From Zygnema cylindricum (taxonomy: Eukaryota > Streptophyta > Zygnematophyceae > Zygnematales > Zygnemataceae), in NCBI GenBank assembly GCA_037447655.1, contig JBBHKE010000817.1:30191-94190 (forward strand): a stretch of 64,000 bases of DNA. Direction: 5' to 3'. Both the position numbers and the translations under genes were made by a program. A model generated the notes under the pieces. That model was not told the origin of the DNA. It saw nothing but the letters and a program-made list of their open reading frames with translations, and searched no databases. How positions within the stretch are numbered: position 1 is the first letter of the stretch; each line of letters begins with the position of its first letter. Positions 43,691 through 54,659 of the stretch are shown here, piece after piece.

Positions 43691-44469
43691 GAGGTTCGTT
43701 AACATACATGGGGTTTGACAACTATATAAGTTGTGTTATGATCTTTAATTCATTTAACGCAATTACGAATGAAATAATATAGAACTAGTTAATATACAGT
43801 GCGAACATGATTCCGCACGAAACAAATGAATCGGACATTTGTTTCGATTGTTGACATTGAATCTTGGTTTTTATCCAACGGCGCATATCATCACCGAGAT
43901 CTCGGAATGGTCACTTTGACGTGGCATGACTTAGCGCCACGTGGAGAGATAACATTTGGTCGCAAGAATTCCGGGAACATACGGACAAGTAAATTTGTGG
44001 ACACGCGTCCACCCAATGGCCTTGTCGTACACATGCCGTACATAAAGTACATCGGCAGTAGTACTTTTTGTACTGTACAGTTGCCTGATTGGTTCGTACT
44101 GTAGTAGATAGGGATTGTGAGAGAGGGAATTAGGACTTAGCATTTTTGGTAGACAGTCACCTCTCTCTTTGAGAGTTTATATAAACTGGCATCTTTGCCA
44201 CCTCATAACTTAACGGTTGGTTGGCCATTTTCATTGATTCTTTTCCTACAGACTCAAGGGAGTCCAGATTGCACAGGGGTGCACTATGATTGTCAAATTG
44301 TCTACCAGGGCAATAGTGGTTGTGGTTAAAAGTGGGTTAGTTAAAAACTACCTAGAGGCTTTTGAATTCTGTAGTCCAATGGAGGACACAAAATTGCACT
44401 CTCCTATTCGGTCGACGTGAAATGACATTGAAATCTTGAAACCGGTGCATAAGAAAGCATCCCTACTAG
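43691..44469. other. intergenic, no gene seen
   Basis: No exon with splice support; a 92-codon open frame at 43826-44104 has no recognisable content. Confidence 0.45.
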
Positions 44470-47400
44470 ACGCAACTCGACAAAACTAAAAAAACATCGT
44501 GTGCTTTTCGTCAATTATATTTGAAATTATCTGAAATGTGCAAAAGTGTTTCCCAATTTTGGGAGTGTTGATAAATGGATTTTTCATATACATGTTGAAA
44601 ATGACAGCATGGCGTGGACATGGGCCAAAAAACAAAAAGCAAAACATGTAGTACATTTTAACTTCAAAGTTAACCCAAATTGTACTTTCAGTTTTGTCAA
44701 TTTCTTCGTACGGTTCTAATTTTCCCGTTATGATGCTACTTTTCTGAGAAAAACGACAAAACACCTTTGTTTGGGCACATGGGGACGCACTTTTAGAATG
44801 TGTGCCCATGTAATCGAAATTTTGACATGTAACTCCGGATTTTAGCGGAGATACTTCGTACTAATTTGTAGAGCATTCGAATGTGCAAATATGGAATCGT
44901 TACTTAAACCATGATGGTTATAAACGTGGGTAAAACTTGTAATGGTTTTAGAAAAGTATTATCAAGTACGAGTAGAAATAAAATTTGCCCAAGGCAGAGC
45001 ATTGGCTATTCGATGTATACTTAATGTTATAAAAAAACGCAATGGACGCAGTATGGAGTTCAAACTCATTCAAAATCATGTAAGAGAGTGTGGACGCTGC
45101 AAGGCAAACGGGAAATGTAATTCGTAAAGAAGAAGAGAATCATCGAATGGCAGAAGCAAATAAGCTTTTGCTCATTTTCGATATTACTATAATATTATTG
45201 TTTACTGATTATTCATTCATAATTTATAATTTATTTATTATTTGTTGGGTTGAGACTTACCTACGAAAGCGTCAATCTTTACACCATTATACAAAACACG
45301 TCAATTTTGTATACCGGTTTGTGAAATTGTGAAGTCATTATCACTTTGTGATGTTTTTATTACTAAAATCTTCCAGCATTTCTTCCCTATTTGTTTTCTT
45401 CATCTTTTATCACTTGATGTGCAATCAAACTACGATACAAGGTATAAAAAAAAAAAACATATATTTAATTTCATAACTGTATTGCTTTACTTTATACCAA
45501 GAAAAAGGAGACGGGAGCGGCATAGTGAGATGTATAGTGGGACCCAAGAATGAAAAGTGGAGGTCGGAGAGCCCTACATTTTTTTTCTGTACATGCTCGT
45601 CATTTTCCTATGTATATGCACTTGACGAGCAAGGTAAAAATTACCTTGTACTCTCCCTCATGCAGAAAACTTAAAAAAATGTGTGACGTGTGACAACGTT
45701 TTCCTATTCATCGCTCAATTGTTACTTCTAATAAAATTGAATCGCGAGTCAATTTCAATAAAATTTTGAAGATGAGCTCACATAATGTAGTAATGGGTCG
45801 AAAAGATAAAATCGCCAAATTGGAGTACGTTTTGAGTTTCAAGATGACGTAAATTGTATATTGGTTTTTACACATTTTTCGTACAACTCATTTTTTTTTC
45901 GTCGGTTTTCAATTATAGAGAAAGATGATAGAAAAAAATCCCCTACTTTATCACAAGGGCGCATAGTCTTTGGCAACGTCCCCATGTATTTGTACCTTAG
46001 CAAACTTACGTTGTATTGTAGCAAAGATTCTCCGTAAATGGTTTTCAAATGTCTCAATGCAAAGTAGCCAAGTTATTTCTCAAGTTTGTGACAATTGTAT
46101 ACGTCGACCATTCTTGTGGTAGTTGGCAACATCAACAATGTGTATTGTTGCACCCCACTTTTTGTTTGTGCTACTGACATCGAAAGTCCCTTGGTGACAT
46201 TTTAGATGTCGATCCCTCCAACCCTTTGTTGTCCATGGTTCGAGAGGATGCCTTTGTCTTTGCCTTTCTTGTCGAGTCGTCTCGAGATGGCATTATAATC
46301 TTGAGACCCCTGCAAAAAAAAATCCATACTAGAAGCAAACAACCAAAACATTCCTCGTGTTTAAAACCGTCTGATTTTTTTGAAAACTTTTGACACATGC
46401 AAAGCTAGTTTTTGTTTTGTAGAGTAAGGTAAGGTTTAAAGATGGCGTTTCTTGACGCGGATGTGGGTCAAAAAACACAAGATGAAAACATGTTGTACAC
46501 TCTAAACATGAAGATGAGGCAAATTATACTTACTTTTTCACTTATTCGTACGGTTATAATGTAAGCGGCACGATGCTAAGTTTTTAAGAAATCGGAAAAA
46601 AAAACCCTTACTTTGGCACGTGGAGGCATGGGCTTAGAATATATTTTGGAGTCGACTTGCGTGACTTATTGGTTGTACGTGCTTGATTTTGTAATACGTA
46701 TGATTAGAAAACACTGACTTTATTAAAAAGCGCGGTGGTAAACCATTTGAGGCCATTAGAACAAAAAAGGGTAACAATTGTAAAATTGAAAAACTACATG
46801 TGGAGGGAAGCAAACAAAAAAGATAAGCAAGGCAAAAACAACGAACACACATAAATTGGAAAGTTACAACAAAAACACCCAAAGAATCAACCAATACCTA
46901 AGGAAAGACCCAACAAATTTCGAAAACGTAAATGGCCCAACAACCAAACATAACTAAAATTAGACGAAAAACATCCTCTAAGCGTGCGTCTTTAGGGTTT
47001 TTTTTGTCGTTTTCCTTTATATCTTAGAGCCGTGCCGCGTAATTTTCAAACGTACAAAAAAATAGAAAAAATGAGAAGTACATTTTGCGACATCATAGGA
47101 TTTTAGATGTACTACATGTAGTCGTTTTGTGTTCTTTGACACACCGCCACGCCAAAATACGTCATCTTCAAAATTTCTTTAAAACACATGACTGATTCCA
47201 TTCCAAGGGTCTGAAAATTACAATGCCATTTCACGAAATCTTGAGAAATCTTTGAGGGCACCGCAGCAAGTTGCACATGCCGCCTCGCATTCTCTCCTTC
47301 AAACTGCACTATTTGGTGCGTCATCATAGATTGTACACTATCGACAGCCGTCACGAGCATTGTCGACGTATACAATCGTCACGCCCTTAAGTGACAAATT

Positions 47401-47510
47401 CGTTTGGTACACATAAGGACACCCGAAATCCGAGTCTGCCGGATCTGCGCTAAATAACAAAGTAAATTCCTTAAGTTTGAAGTACATAGAGACGCACCCT
47501 AAGTCCCCGA
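44470..47510. mobile_element. cluster of diverged family-C MITE fragments
   Basis: Terminal motifs of family C recur in both orientations: GGGCACATGGGGACGCAC (about 44773), GTGTGCCCATGTAA (44799), ACGTCCCCATGTATTTG (about 45977), GGCACGTGGAGGCATGGGCTTA (46615), GCGTGCGTCTTTAGGG (46983) and GACGCACCCTAAG (47491). Between them lie blocks such as AAAACGACAAAA, TTCGTACGGTT and TTAAAACACAT. At 44773-44800 and 45950-45990 one copy's end abuts the next copy's start. No gene was recognised in this 3 kb. Confidence 0.55.
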
Positions 47511-47538
47511 TGTACTATCCGTTTTTAGGACAGAGGTA

Positions 47539-48077
47539 CACCGCGCATCGTTACTAGTGTCAAAGTCACTAATTTGGGTTCTTAAAATTTTGATTTTTTT
47601 CCTCAAATAGGATACATGATTTTAATTTTTCATTGACGTTAATTAAGGTACCGTACAAAATAGCGTAAAGAACTAACGTTCAATAAGATCTAAATAGCGT
47701 GATGTACGGTCGATGTCAGATCGTACATAAATGTACCTTTTAAAGTGAAATTTTTATAAAAAATGAATTAAGTCGGACGCGTACGCATAGGAACGTGCGC
47801 TAAAAAAACGGGATTGGTCTAACACGTAAATTAGTCTAACATGTAAGGATATTTTAACTTCACTACGGTGTACGATTTTTTATGTTTTGTACGGATACAT
47901 ATAATAATGTATATAATCGTACAGAAAATTTTCCATTTTTGCTGTTCCAAATTAGCGTTAACACTGAAATTAGAATAAACCTTTTTATTTTTAATTTTCA
48001 AATTCTTAATTAGCGTCAATGACGGTATATTTACTTACACACTATTTAAACTTTGACACTAATAACGATGCGCGGTG
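47539..48077. mobile_element. MITE family H, copy 1 (TA-flanked)
   Basis: A 539-bp element with ends CACCGCGCATCGTTACTAG and CTAATAACGATGCGCGGTG, flanked by TA at 47537-47538 and 48078-48079. A second copy in opposite orientation lies at 60867-61420. Non-coding. Confidence 0.85.
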
Positions 48078-48107
48078 TACCGTACTCTCAAGGATTTAAC
48101 CGTACAC

Positions 48108-48759
48108 TTTTGTCAACCGGCGAGGAATTTGCTTATCTCCGTTCGATATGACCCTAACCACGGAATTGGATTCAGTTCGAGTCTTCCAAGAGTGCGAGAG
48201 TCGTAACGCGGTCGATGACGGTTCGCAATTTGGTCGAATGGCAGTCTGGTCACGTCGCACGCGTGTGCACAAAGGTCAATTTCAGACCAGTCCAGCTTCC
48301 GTACACGGAAGCGTACTTTCCAGGAAGCGCTCCAGTACAGTCGCATGCGGTGCTGCAGTGCGCCTTTTCCGCCGTCCACCGCAATTCGCCGCGTTCCTCG
48401 ATTCGGAATTGTGAACCCGCCACACGTCACGTCACAGCCAGGCAGAGAGGCGCCGCAGCCGAATACGCGCTTACAGCCGTCGATCTAGGCAGCGACAGAT
48501 CTGGAGCGTGCGATGGTTCCTCTCACGTTTCAGTGGCGGCAATCCCTGCGACAAGCTGCGGCTCCACCCTCGCAGCAACTTCTTTTAAATACTGACTTGG
48601 GACGGAGGGGAAAACTACCGAAGAAAAACATCTCTCTAAGAGTATATTCACTATTACAACAGCCTAGAGGGAAACCGGCTCAAAACTTGAAAGCTTTCAA
48701 ACATTTGTTCATTAAGTATAGTGATTCTAAGAGAGACAGATAGGAGAAAAAAGACCCAG
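48108..48759 (+). promoter_or_regulatory. GC- and CpG-rich block upstream of a small open frame
   Basis: This stretch is visibly richer in G, C and CpG than its surroundings up to about 48580, then changes to a TTTTAAATAC motif (48583-48592) and a purine-rich leader just before the ATG at 48760. It could be a promoter with a TATA-like box about 170 bp upstream of the start codon. Open frames on both strands of the GC-rich part have no family features. Confidence 0.35.
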
Positions 48760-48963
48760 ATGGCTAAGGCGAATCTATCTCCCAAACTTGGTTGGAGCTT
48801 GGTCATGTGTGCCGTGGCGATGGCGATGAGCCACACTATTTCTTGTGCGGAGGCGGCACGCAGTTTCGGAATGAGGGTTGAGCGCGATAAAATGGCAAAC
48901 CGCGTGTCCGGGCGAACTTTGATGACAGTCTCCTCCACTTACTTCCCCGACTGCGATTTTTGA
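48760..48963 (+). CDS. possible small secreted peptide precursor (67 aa)
   Basis: ATG at 48760 opens 67 codons ending in TGA. Residues 1-32 look like a signal peptide: MAKANLSPK, a hydrophobic core (LGWSLVMCAVAMAM), then a small-residue site before ARSFGMRV. The mature part would be about 35 residues, ending TYFPDCDF, with one cysteine. No known plant peptide-hormone motif (CLE, CEP, PSY, RGF, IDA) is evident. The case rests on the signal-peptide shape and the promoter-like block upstream. It is short and could be chance. Confidence 0.35.
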   Translation: MAKANLSPKLGWSLVMCAVAMAMSHTISCAEAARSFGMRVERDKMANRVSGRTLMTVSSTYFPDCDF

Positions 48964-48965
48964 AA

Positions 48966-49360
48966 AAAAAAAAACGGTCGGTTTCGGGTATGATTTTTTT
49001 TGACTTTTGCGACCTCTGGTCAATATGTACTTTTTTTTGGCTTGCCGATAATCGATATATTGGCACCATGTATCGACACTGGTGTTATCACCTATCGCGA
49101 TAACACCAGTACCGATAAATGTAAGATTAAAACCGTTCGAATGTACGGTTTAAACCGTTGTACTGAACCGTCACTATTCCGTTGTACAACATACGGAACA
49201 GTAGTGTTGGCCATCGGGTATATTCATATCGCTATAATTTCGATATTCGATATATTGAATATCATTCGAGCAGACTCCTCGTACCGGGAGATATATCGTA
49301 CCGGGACCAACATAAATCATCGCGATATACAGTATTTTTTAAATTTAATAATTTATATAA
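48966..49360. other. AT-rich spacer with a perfect hairpin
   Basis: Positions 49078-49089 (ACTGGTGTTATC) and 49099-49110 are a perfect 12-bp inverted repeat around a 9-base loop. Surrounding ATCGATA / TATCGCGATA motifs resemble those at 51165-51560, so both may be remnants of one dispersed repeat. Confidence 0.5.
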
Positions 49361-50616
49361 CGGTGAACTTCCATTAGAGGAAAAGTGGGGTTGTTTACTG
49401 GACGCCGTACAATTTTGTACAACTTCGTACCAAAATTTTTTTTGTCAAACGGAACATGACGAAACATGTTAACTGGATAGCTCCAATATTATAGGCGTAA
49501 GTATCGACCGTTGGATGCCTCACTTTTTTAGATTCGTGAAGCAATCGCGCACATCGTCTAGTGTGAAGAGATTCTCCTCGGCGAGGAGAGTTTCTTCACA
49601 CTGGTCGCGTACCATTGGTACACGTGAAAAAAAAAAGTATCCACCACGAATGGGCGATGAGAAACGAACACGTCGTACACGCCATGTGCCATCCACCACG
49701 TTGTATGCAAGTCGACCGAAATATCTTCGCATGCTCCTTCTGACAGTAGTTGACCATCAAAGTTTGCGGCGCCTTTTTTGATTTTCAATTTCAAAATAAA
49801 ATTTTGGTCGCAAAATTTTCGTACAAATCTAACTACCTCCGCTCGTACAAATGTTACGTACATGTTTTCAGTTTGAAGAATATTTTTTGCTTTTAAAAAT
49901 GTGAAAACTAATTGACGTGGCGGACTTCTCCATTAGGCGGTCCCAGTAAACATGCAGAGACATCTATTTATAGTGTTTATTCGCACGGCGCTCCATTATG
50001 TCGTGCCAGTAATCATTGTTTCTCAATTATGATTGGCGCCACGTAGGCTAGTTTTCAGATTTTATAAATCTAAAGATATTCTTCATACTGAAAAACATAA
50101 TATTTGTACGAGCGGAGGTAGTTAACGATTCGTACAAAAAATTTGCGACCAAATTTTAATTCTGAAATTGAAAATCAAAATTTCGAAACAGAATGGCAAA
50201 AAGGCGCAACAAACTTTGAAGGTCGGCGGATGTCAAAAGGAGCGTGCGACGACATTTCGGTCGACCTGCATACACCATGGCGGAAGGCACATGGCGTGTA
50301 CAACGTGTTCGTTTCTCATCGGATGGTTTTTTTACTAATTACGTGTACCAATGGTACGCGACAATGGTGAAGAAGCTCTCCTCGCCGAGGAGAGTCACTT
50401 CACACTAGACGATGTGCGCGATTGCTTCACGAATCTAAAAAAGTGAGGCATCCAACGCTCGATACATACGCCTATAATATTGGAGCCATCTAGCTATTAT
50501 GTTTCGTTATGTTTTGTCATGTTTCGTCTGACAAAAAAAAAAGATGGTACGAATCTGTACGAAATAGTACGACGTCCAGTAAACAACCCCACTTTTCTTC
50601 TAATGGAAGTTCACCC
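49361..50616. mobile_element. MITE family D, copy 3: large foldback (inverted dimer)
   Basis: A 1,256-bp element with TAA at 49358-49360 and 50617-50619. The outer ends (GGTGAACTTCCATTAGAGGA and its complement) belong to two long arms. The left arm (49361 to about 49900) is answered in reverse by about 50060-50616, including the CTCCTCGGCGAGGAGAG palindrome at 49574-49590 and 50376-50392. The centre (about 49925-49950) carries an internal D end (CATTAGGCGGTCCCAGTAAAC), as if two D elements joined head to head. Confidence 0.75.
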
Positions 50617-50619
50617 TAA

Positions 50620-51076
50620 TAAAGTATTTTAGCGAAAAAGACAAAGTGTCTGATACGCCACGTACAACGTGATTTTCGTTCTGTGACTTCAAAGGTAGGC
50701 GCCGCAAAATGTAACCGACAAAAAAGTACTAATTTTGTAATTTATACAATTACTTATTTAGTACGTAAAGAACTTCACATACGAAAAGTTTGCAATAATT
50801 TAGTCAAAGTATGATTTGAAAAAAAAAAATGCAGACTGTTCGTTTTAGGCTTTTAAGCAAGAATACCTACAAATCTGCAAGCAGATTGGTAGCCACTATA
50901 GCTTATCCATTTCTAGAGACTAGCATTATAGAAAGGTTACATTTTTATTTTTTTCCATGGATTCCCACGAGATGGGAGGCAGTATGGGAGGTGAAGAGGA
51001 TAATGACACTGGACTTCTTTCGGATATGGAAACAGTAAAGTTGGAAAACTCATCAAAAATTTTGTAGCAAGAATAG

Positions 51077-51160
<84 letters not shown>

Positions 51161-51918
51161 ATTTTTATATATCGGCGATATAATATATCGCCGATATATT
51201 GGCGATATATAGCGATATTTAACTTTTCGATATATGGAAGCGGTATATCGATTATCGGGTACTTGAAATTCGATACATATTGAATATTGGCAAATGGTCC
51301 TCGATACCCAACACTACAGAACAGATTGCTACACATGGCATGCCACGCTATACATAGGGATTAATATAATATAATATATTATAAAGTACTATTATATAGT
51401 GTACTGTATTTTTTCCACTTATGGGCGATAAGGAATTTGTTGGTTTCGGAGCAAAATATAGGGACCCCTAACTGTTCGATAACCGATAACTATCGGTATC
51501 GGTGTAATCGCGATAAATTTCTTGCCGATACACAACACTAGAAAAAATGTTACAGTAGGGTTGTGTATCGAGAGCCTCTCGCCGAAATTCATTACATACT
51601 TTATTTTGTCTTACGATGACATGTATATATCGGTTCGGTATATATAAAATGCCCATACCGGTAAAGTATTACAGTATATCACGATGAGTGATCGGGCCGA
51701 TACTATAAACATCTATGTACGGATTAAATTGTCAAAAAAACACCCCCCTAAGGCGATTCCTCCGTGCGTTTTTGTGCTTTCTTTTCGTACTAAAGTTGTA
51801 CGGACCCCATCTCCCATTAAACATATCGCGGAAATCTTTGTTGGTCCCGAATATCAAAAATCATATCTATCGTGATAATACATTTCCTGACACAAAACAT
51901 TAGATAATGCTCCGGTTA
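50620..51918. other. AT-rich spacer with (TA)n, no gene seen
   Basis: Contains a (TA)n microsatellite at about 51080-51155 and a run of ATCGCCGATATATTGGCG-like palindromes at 51165-51290 and 51480-51540. A 69-codon open frame at 50829 has no recognisable content. Confidence 0.5.
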
Positions 51919-52130
51919 TCAATATATAAATAAGAGTCTTTCAGACGCCCTTCCGGAAAGCCTTATAAAGGCGCTGTGTCTGTTTTCTATCCGTCCGCAG
52001 TATGGACGACCGTACCGTTTATAGCGTTGCCAATCGTCGATGTGCAGACCGCCGTATGGATGGCGTAATGTTATATTGCGGTGCGTCAGCGGTACAGACC
52101 GCTGTACTGCTGGCGGAATCTAACATTGCC

Positions 52131-53080
52131 GTGCGTCGGCAGTACATACTACCGTACCGCAGGCACAATGTTACGGTGTCGTGCGTCGGCAGTACATACT
52201 GCCGTACCGCAGGCACAATGTTACGGTGTCGTGCGTCGGCAGTACATACTGCCGTACCGCAGGCACAATGTTACGGTGTCGTGCGTCGGCAGTACATACT
52301 GCCGTACCGCAGGCACAATGTTACGGTGTCGTGCGTCGGCAGTACATACTGCCGTACCGCAGGCACAATGTTACGGTGTCGTGCGTCGGCAGTACATACC
52401 GCCGTACCGCAGGCACAATGTTACGGTGTCGTGCGTTGGCAGTACATACTGCCGTACCGCAGGCACAATGTTACGGTGTCGTGCGTCGGCAGTACATACT
52501 GCCGTACCGCAGGCACAATGTTACGGTGTCGTGCGTCGGCAGTACATACTGCCGTACCGCAGGCACAATGTTACGGTGTCGTGCGTCGGCAGTACATACT
52601 GCCGTACCGCAGGCACAATGTTACGGTGCCGTGCGTCGGCAGTACATACCGCCGTACCGCAGGCACAATGTTACGGTGCCGTGCGTCGGCAGTACATACC
52701 GCCGTACCGCAGGCACAATGTTACGGTGCCGTGCGTCGGCCGTACATACAGCCGTACCGCAGGCACAATGTTACGGTGCCGTGCGTCGGCAGTACATACT
52801 GCCGTACCGCAGGCACAATGTTACGGTGCCGTGCGTCGGCAGTACATACTGCCGTACCGCAGGCACAATGTTACGGTGCCGTGCGTCGGCAGTACATACC
52901 GCCGTACAGCAGGCACAATGTTACGGTGCCGTGCGTCGGCAGTACATACCGCCGTACCGCAGGCACAATGTTACGGTGCCGTGCGTCGGCAGTACATACC
53001 GCCGTACCGCAGGCACAATGTTACGGTGCCGTGCGTCGGTAGTACATATCGCCGTACCGCAGGCACAATGTTACGGTGCC
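52131..53080 (+). repeat. 50-bp tandem array, 19 units (Helitron-like element 1)
   Basis: Nineteen contiguous 50-bp units from GTGCGTCGGC to TTACGGTGYC, with a diverged unit before (52081) and a shortened one after (53081). Units 1-9 end GGTGTC and units 10-19 end GGTGCC. Each unit carries CGGCAGTACATACTGCCG, an 8-bp palindrome around CA. The unit has no stop codon in any forward frame, so frames of up to 384 codons run through it; I do not regard them as genes. Confidence 0.95.
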
Positions 53081-53199
53081 GTGCGTCGGCCGTACCGCAA
53101 GCACAATGTTACGTTGCCGTCAATTGTCTTTACGAACGACTACAGGAAAATGTACAGGACCATCCATCCAGGGAAAAGGTACTGGTGCTCGTTTTTGTA

Positions 53200-53285
53200 A
53201 CGGGCATGAAAAATTGGCATGAAAAAAGGGCATGAAAAATTGGCATGAAAAAAGGGCATGAAAAAAGGGCATGAAAAACAGGCGT
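53200..53285 (+). repeat. short GGGCATGAAAAA tandem repeat
   Basis: Six imperfect copies of a 12- to 15-bp unit (GGGCATGAAAAA / TTGGCATGAAAAA) lie just before the 3' hairpin of Helitron-like element 1. Confidence 0.85.
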
Positions 53286-53334
53286 GATAAACTGAACAGG
53301 GTACTTGCCCGTGTAACGGGCGTTGATTTACTAG

Positions 53335-53572
53335 TAACAGAAACAAGAATATAAAGTACGAAACACATAGCAGCAGGAAAAACATTTGGTAATGTTGCTT
53401 AGTTTATGTGATGTTGCTTGTTTTACATTATATCACTTATTTTATATAATGCTACTTATTCTATATAGCTTATTTTGCATATTGTTGCCAAATTGTAATA
53501 GAATATAATCCGTAATTGCAGTCCATTTTTTTACGTAGATAATCTGAACCGAGACAGCTAATTAATAACGAA
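53335..53572. other. spacer, no gene seen
   Basis: AT-rich sequence between the Helitron-like 3' end and the family-C MITE. Nothing recognised. Confidence 0.4.
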
Positions 53573-54074
53573 GGGTGTGTTCCCATGTAACCTTAACTTA
53601 GTCTTGCTACTTTGTTTTTTGTGAAGATTCTTCGTACAGCTTCTCAGAGAGTTCCTATGTTCGATAACGAAATCGCTACACTGTGAATCGCTATTAGCGT
53701 CAATGTTTTTTTAGCCGCTTAAAACATCTTTTCTCCGTACACACTTGTTGGATATTCAATTTGAGACCGCCAATCGAAAGCTGAGAATGCTACCTTTCAA
53801 TCGCAACCGTCAGATCCATAATCCGACATGTGTGTACGGAGAAATGATGTTTTAAGAGACCATAAAAACATTGACGCTAATAGCGATTCACGGTGTACTT
53901 TACAATGTGACGGCTGTAGACGTGGGTACAATTTGTGACGGTTGTAAACGATGAAGCAAATTGTAGTATGGTTTCACGTTTTTTTTGTACGGCATAAGAT
54001 TTTATCGCCGCAGGTTCTGTTTTGGACGACAAAGACAAGAAAAAACCCTTACTTTAACACATGGGAGCACACCC
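53573..54074. mobile_element. MITE family C, copy with nested family-B MITE
   Basis: Left end GGGTGTGTTCCCATGTAA and right end CACATGGGAGCACACCC are inverted repeats flanked by GAA (53570-53572) and TAA (54075-54077), a TWA-like 3-bp site as in PIF/Harbinger elements. A family-B MITE (53679-53895) interrupts it, leaving about 285 bp of C sequence. Confidence 0.75.
53679..53895. mobile_element. MITE family B, copy 3, nested in family C
   Basis: 217 bp, ends CACTGTGAATCGCTATTAGCG and CGCTAATAGCGATTCACGGTG, flanked by TA at 53677-53678 and 53896-53897, with the usual palindromic interior (CCGTACACACTTGT ... ACATGTGTGTACGG). Confidence 0.85.
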
Positions 54075-54119
54075 TAAATTTCGGTAGGAGGAGATTAACA
54101 GCCTGAAAACAAAAAAAAC
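53757..54119. repeat. direct duplication, left copy
   Basis: This block is repeated 1,420 bp to the right at 55177-55539. I see only one mismatch (CCATAATCC versus CCAGAATCC) over about 360 bp. It spans most of MITE B copy 3, the right half of the family-C element, and 45 bp of flanking DNA beyond the transposon end. It is therefore a duplication of the locus, not two independent insertions. Confidence 0.9.
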
Positions 54120-54514
54120 GTCCAGCAACATATTTATATTATTATATAATACTGCCCGTCAAAAAGGGGCATCCTAAAAAAAAAATCCACCCCTAAATAT
54201 TAATATTCCAAACCCAAAATTAAAATAAACCCTTTAAAAAAAAATCCACACATGTATTTTCCTGCACAAAGAACCCATCTTTTGTCTTTAACCAAAAAAA
54301 AAAAAAATGGAAAAAGAACATCGTTTGTCTTTATTTAGAAAAAAAACTAAGATTTCATATTCTTCCACATATCGATTTTTCCAGACATTTCCTAGACCTC
54401 CCGGAATTCCCGCCGGAAAATCCGCCGACATATTCGTTGGAGCATCCGCCATCGAATCCGACAAACATCCTCTAACCACATCCGTCCAAAGGTCCAGCCA
54501 ATAGATCCGCCGCA
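54120..54514. other. spacer with possible 3' flank of the secreted-protein gene
   Basis: AT-rich on the left, then increasingly CCGCC-rich from about 54395. No gene seen. The minus-strand gene at 54660-54884 would be transcribed into this region. Confidence 0.4.
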
Positions 54515-54656
54515 ATGTCCGCCGCAATGTCCGCCGCAATGTCCGCCGCAATGTCCGCCGAAAGTCCACCGAAAATATCCGCCGGAAAGTCTGCAGAAAA
54601 TTTCCGGCGGAAAGTCCGCCGAAAAGTGCGCCGGAATGTCCGCCGGAAAGTCCGCC
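54515..54656. repeat. 12-bp GC-rich minisatellite downstream of secreted-protein gene
   Basis: Units of the form ATGTCCGCCGCA and AAAGTCCGCCGG repeat about ten times in 140 bp, directly after the stop codon of the minus-strand gene, so probably in its 3' UTR. A frame through them reads as an RRTLRRT-type repeat, which is artefactual. Confidence 0.85.
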
Positions 54657-54659
54657 GGT

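Larger units (their letters stand above)
51919..53334 (+). mobile_element. non-autonomous Helitron-like element 1
   Basis: The 5' end TCAATATATAAATAAGAG starts with TC and follows an A (51918). The 3' end has a GCCCG/CGGGC hairpin (53307-53321), a 9-base spacer, then CTAG (53331-53334) followed by T. TC at the start, hairpin plus CTRR at the end, and insertion between A and T without target duplication are the Helitron hallmarks. The 1,416-bp body is mostly a 50-bp tandem array. No Rep/helicase is encoded. A relative lies at 58917. Confidence 0.75.

Noticed and set aside
48113-48595. Overlapping frames of 88-126 codons on both strands of the GC-rich block
   Set aside because: GC-rich DNA has few stop codons; neither strand shows family motifs or a signal peptide.
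49361-50616. Several 70-100-codon frames on both strands
   Set aside because: They lie in the arms of the foldback MITE, repeat each other in mirror image, and have no protein features.
52131-53080. CRISPR-like array
   Set aside because: Units are contiguous, with no variable spacers, and the DNA is plant nuclear.
52002-53235. Three overlapping open frames of 339-384 codons across the 50-bp array
   Set aside because: The 50-bp unit has no stop in any forward frame, so all three frames stay open through the whole array. They encode the same 50-residue cycle in rotation, which is expected by chance from the repeat and not from selection for protein.
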